Origin: Kiritimatiellales bacterium
GTDB lineage: Bacteria; Verrucomicrobiota; Kiritimatiellia; Kiritimatiellales; Pontiellaceae
Assembly: GCA_030630445.1 (NCBI GenBank)
Contig: DAOVNC010000218.1
Span: 1 to 6,340, forward strand
Reading direction: 5' to 3'
DNA: 6,340 nucleotides
Made by a program: the position numbers and the translations under genes. The notes beneath the pieces were generated by a model that was not told the origin of the DNA, searched no databases, and was given only the letters and a program-made list of their open reading frames with translations. How positions within the stretch are numbered: position 1 is the stretch's first letter; every line of letters begins with the position of its first letter. Shown one piece after another: positions 5,904 to 6,340 of the stretch.

Positions 5904-6340
5904 ATGAACATCCCAAATGCACAAAGACGAACCTTTCTCGCCTCCAGCATCGCAACGGGAGCGGGGCTGACCCTCCTGCCGAGCGGCACACTGGCCGGCA
6001 AGGGCGCGGGCGGCAAGCTGAACATTGCCCTGATTGGCGCGCATGGCCGCGCCAAAGCCCACTACGGAAATCTCAAGCGGGAAAACGTCGTGGCGATCTG
6101 CGATGTAACCGAGGCGAACCTGGCTCTGGCCACCAAGGAGTTCCCGAAGGCCAAGCGCTACAAAGACTGGCGCAAGTGCCTTGAACAAAAAGACCTCGAT
6201 GCCGTGGTCTGCTGTACAACCGACCACACCCATGCCTTCATCTCCATCTGGGCCATGAACCGCGGCCTGCATGTCTACTGCGAAAAACCGCTCGGCGACT
6301 GCGTCTACGAAGCCCGCGCCGTGCGCGCCGTCTACCTCAA
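5904..6340 (+). CDS. Gfo/Idh/MocA-family oxidoreductase, Tat-exported (3' end outside window)
   Basis: The first 145 codons are present and the gene runs off the right edge. The N-terminus is a twin-arginine signal: QRRTFLAS at residues 7-14, a hydrophobic stretch at 16-25, and possible cleavage around 31-35. The NAD(P)-binding Rossmann fold starts at KLNIALIGAHGRA (38-50). Strand two ends in AICD with Asp67, the residue expected to contact the cofactor ribose. CTTDHTHA (104-111) and YCEKPL (125-130) are family hallmarks; Lys128 of EKP is the conserved cofactor and active-site lysine. Family members oxidise or reduce sugars and cyclitols with NAD(P), and Tat-exported versions are abundant in polysaccharide-degrading planctomycete-like bacteria. 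The substrate cannot be told without the C-terminal domain. Full-length relatives are usually around 400-450 residues, so about one third is visible. The glycine motif is slightly atypical (GAHGRA). It is divergent from the large secreted-protein gene. Confidence 0.93.
   Translation, partial: MNIPNAQRRTFLASSIATGAGLTLLPSGTLAGKGAGGKLNIALIGAHGRAKAHYGNLKRENVVAICDVTEANLALATKEFPKAKRYKDWRKCLEQKDLDAVVCCTTDHTHAFISIWAMNRGLHVYCEKPLGDCVYEARAVRAVYL

Noticed and set aside
5745..6272. Minus-strand open frame of 175 codons opposite the oxidoreductase
   Set aside because: It is a shadow of the GC-rich plus-strand gene, with no ribosome-binding site or recognisable motif; the plus-strand frame has unmistakable family motifs.

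Overview
The window holds four genes of a free-living, GC-rich bacterium that invests heavily in exported proteins. GEVED-type repeats, DUF7901-like domains and a Tat-exported Gfo/Idh/MocA oxidoreductase together are typical of the Planctomycetota-Verrucomicrobiota-Kiritimatiellota group. A marine Kiritimatiellota (Pontiella-like) source is my best guess. That is inference from gene content; there is no rRNA or other marker here.

Layout from left to right: (1) the 3' part of a thioredoxin-fold protein with a long C-terminal coiled coil, + strand, running in from the left edge to 839. (2) A bidirectional intrinsic terminator at 860-889, between convergent genes. (3) A small secreted protein, - strand, 909-1250. 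(4) A strong intrinsic terminator at 1294-1330, - strand. (5) A 1337-residue secreted multidomain protein, - strand, 1351-5364, which fills most of the window. Its order is signal peptide, uncharacterised N-terminal region, DUF7901-like A, GEVED 1, GEVED 2, DUF7901-like B, GEVED 3, and a C-terminal module ending in FYRM. (6) A divergent intergenic region at 5365-5903 with an AT-rich promoter-like island, a small leader hairpin and one doubtful ORF. (7) The first 145 codons of a Gfo/Idh/MocA-family oxidoreductase with a twin-arginine signal, + strand, from 5904 off the right edge.

All four protein genes appear to make exported products: Sec-type signals on the two minus-strand genes, a probable signal remnant on the thioredoxin protein, and a Tat signal on the oxidoreductase. 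The two minus-strand genes are linked by a shared C-terminal module: the small protein is essentially a stand-alone version of the last domain of the giant one. I see no direct functional link among the three transcription units.

I found no tRNA, rRNA, CRISPR array, insertion sequence or defence system. The most unusual object is the mosaic secreted protein, with its duplicated DUF/GEVED units and small companion. It is a new arrangement of known or partly known domains rather than a clearly new system.
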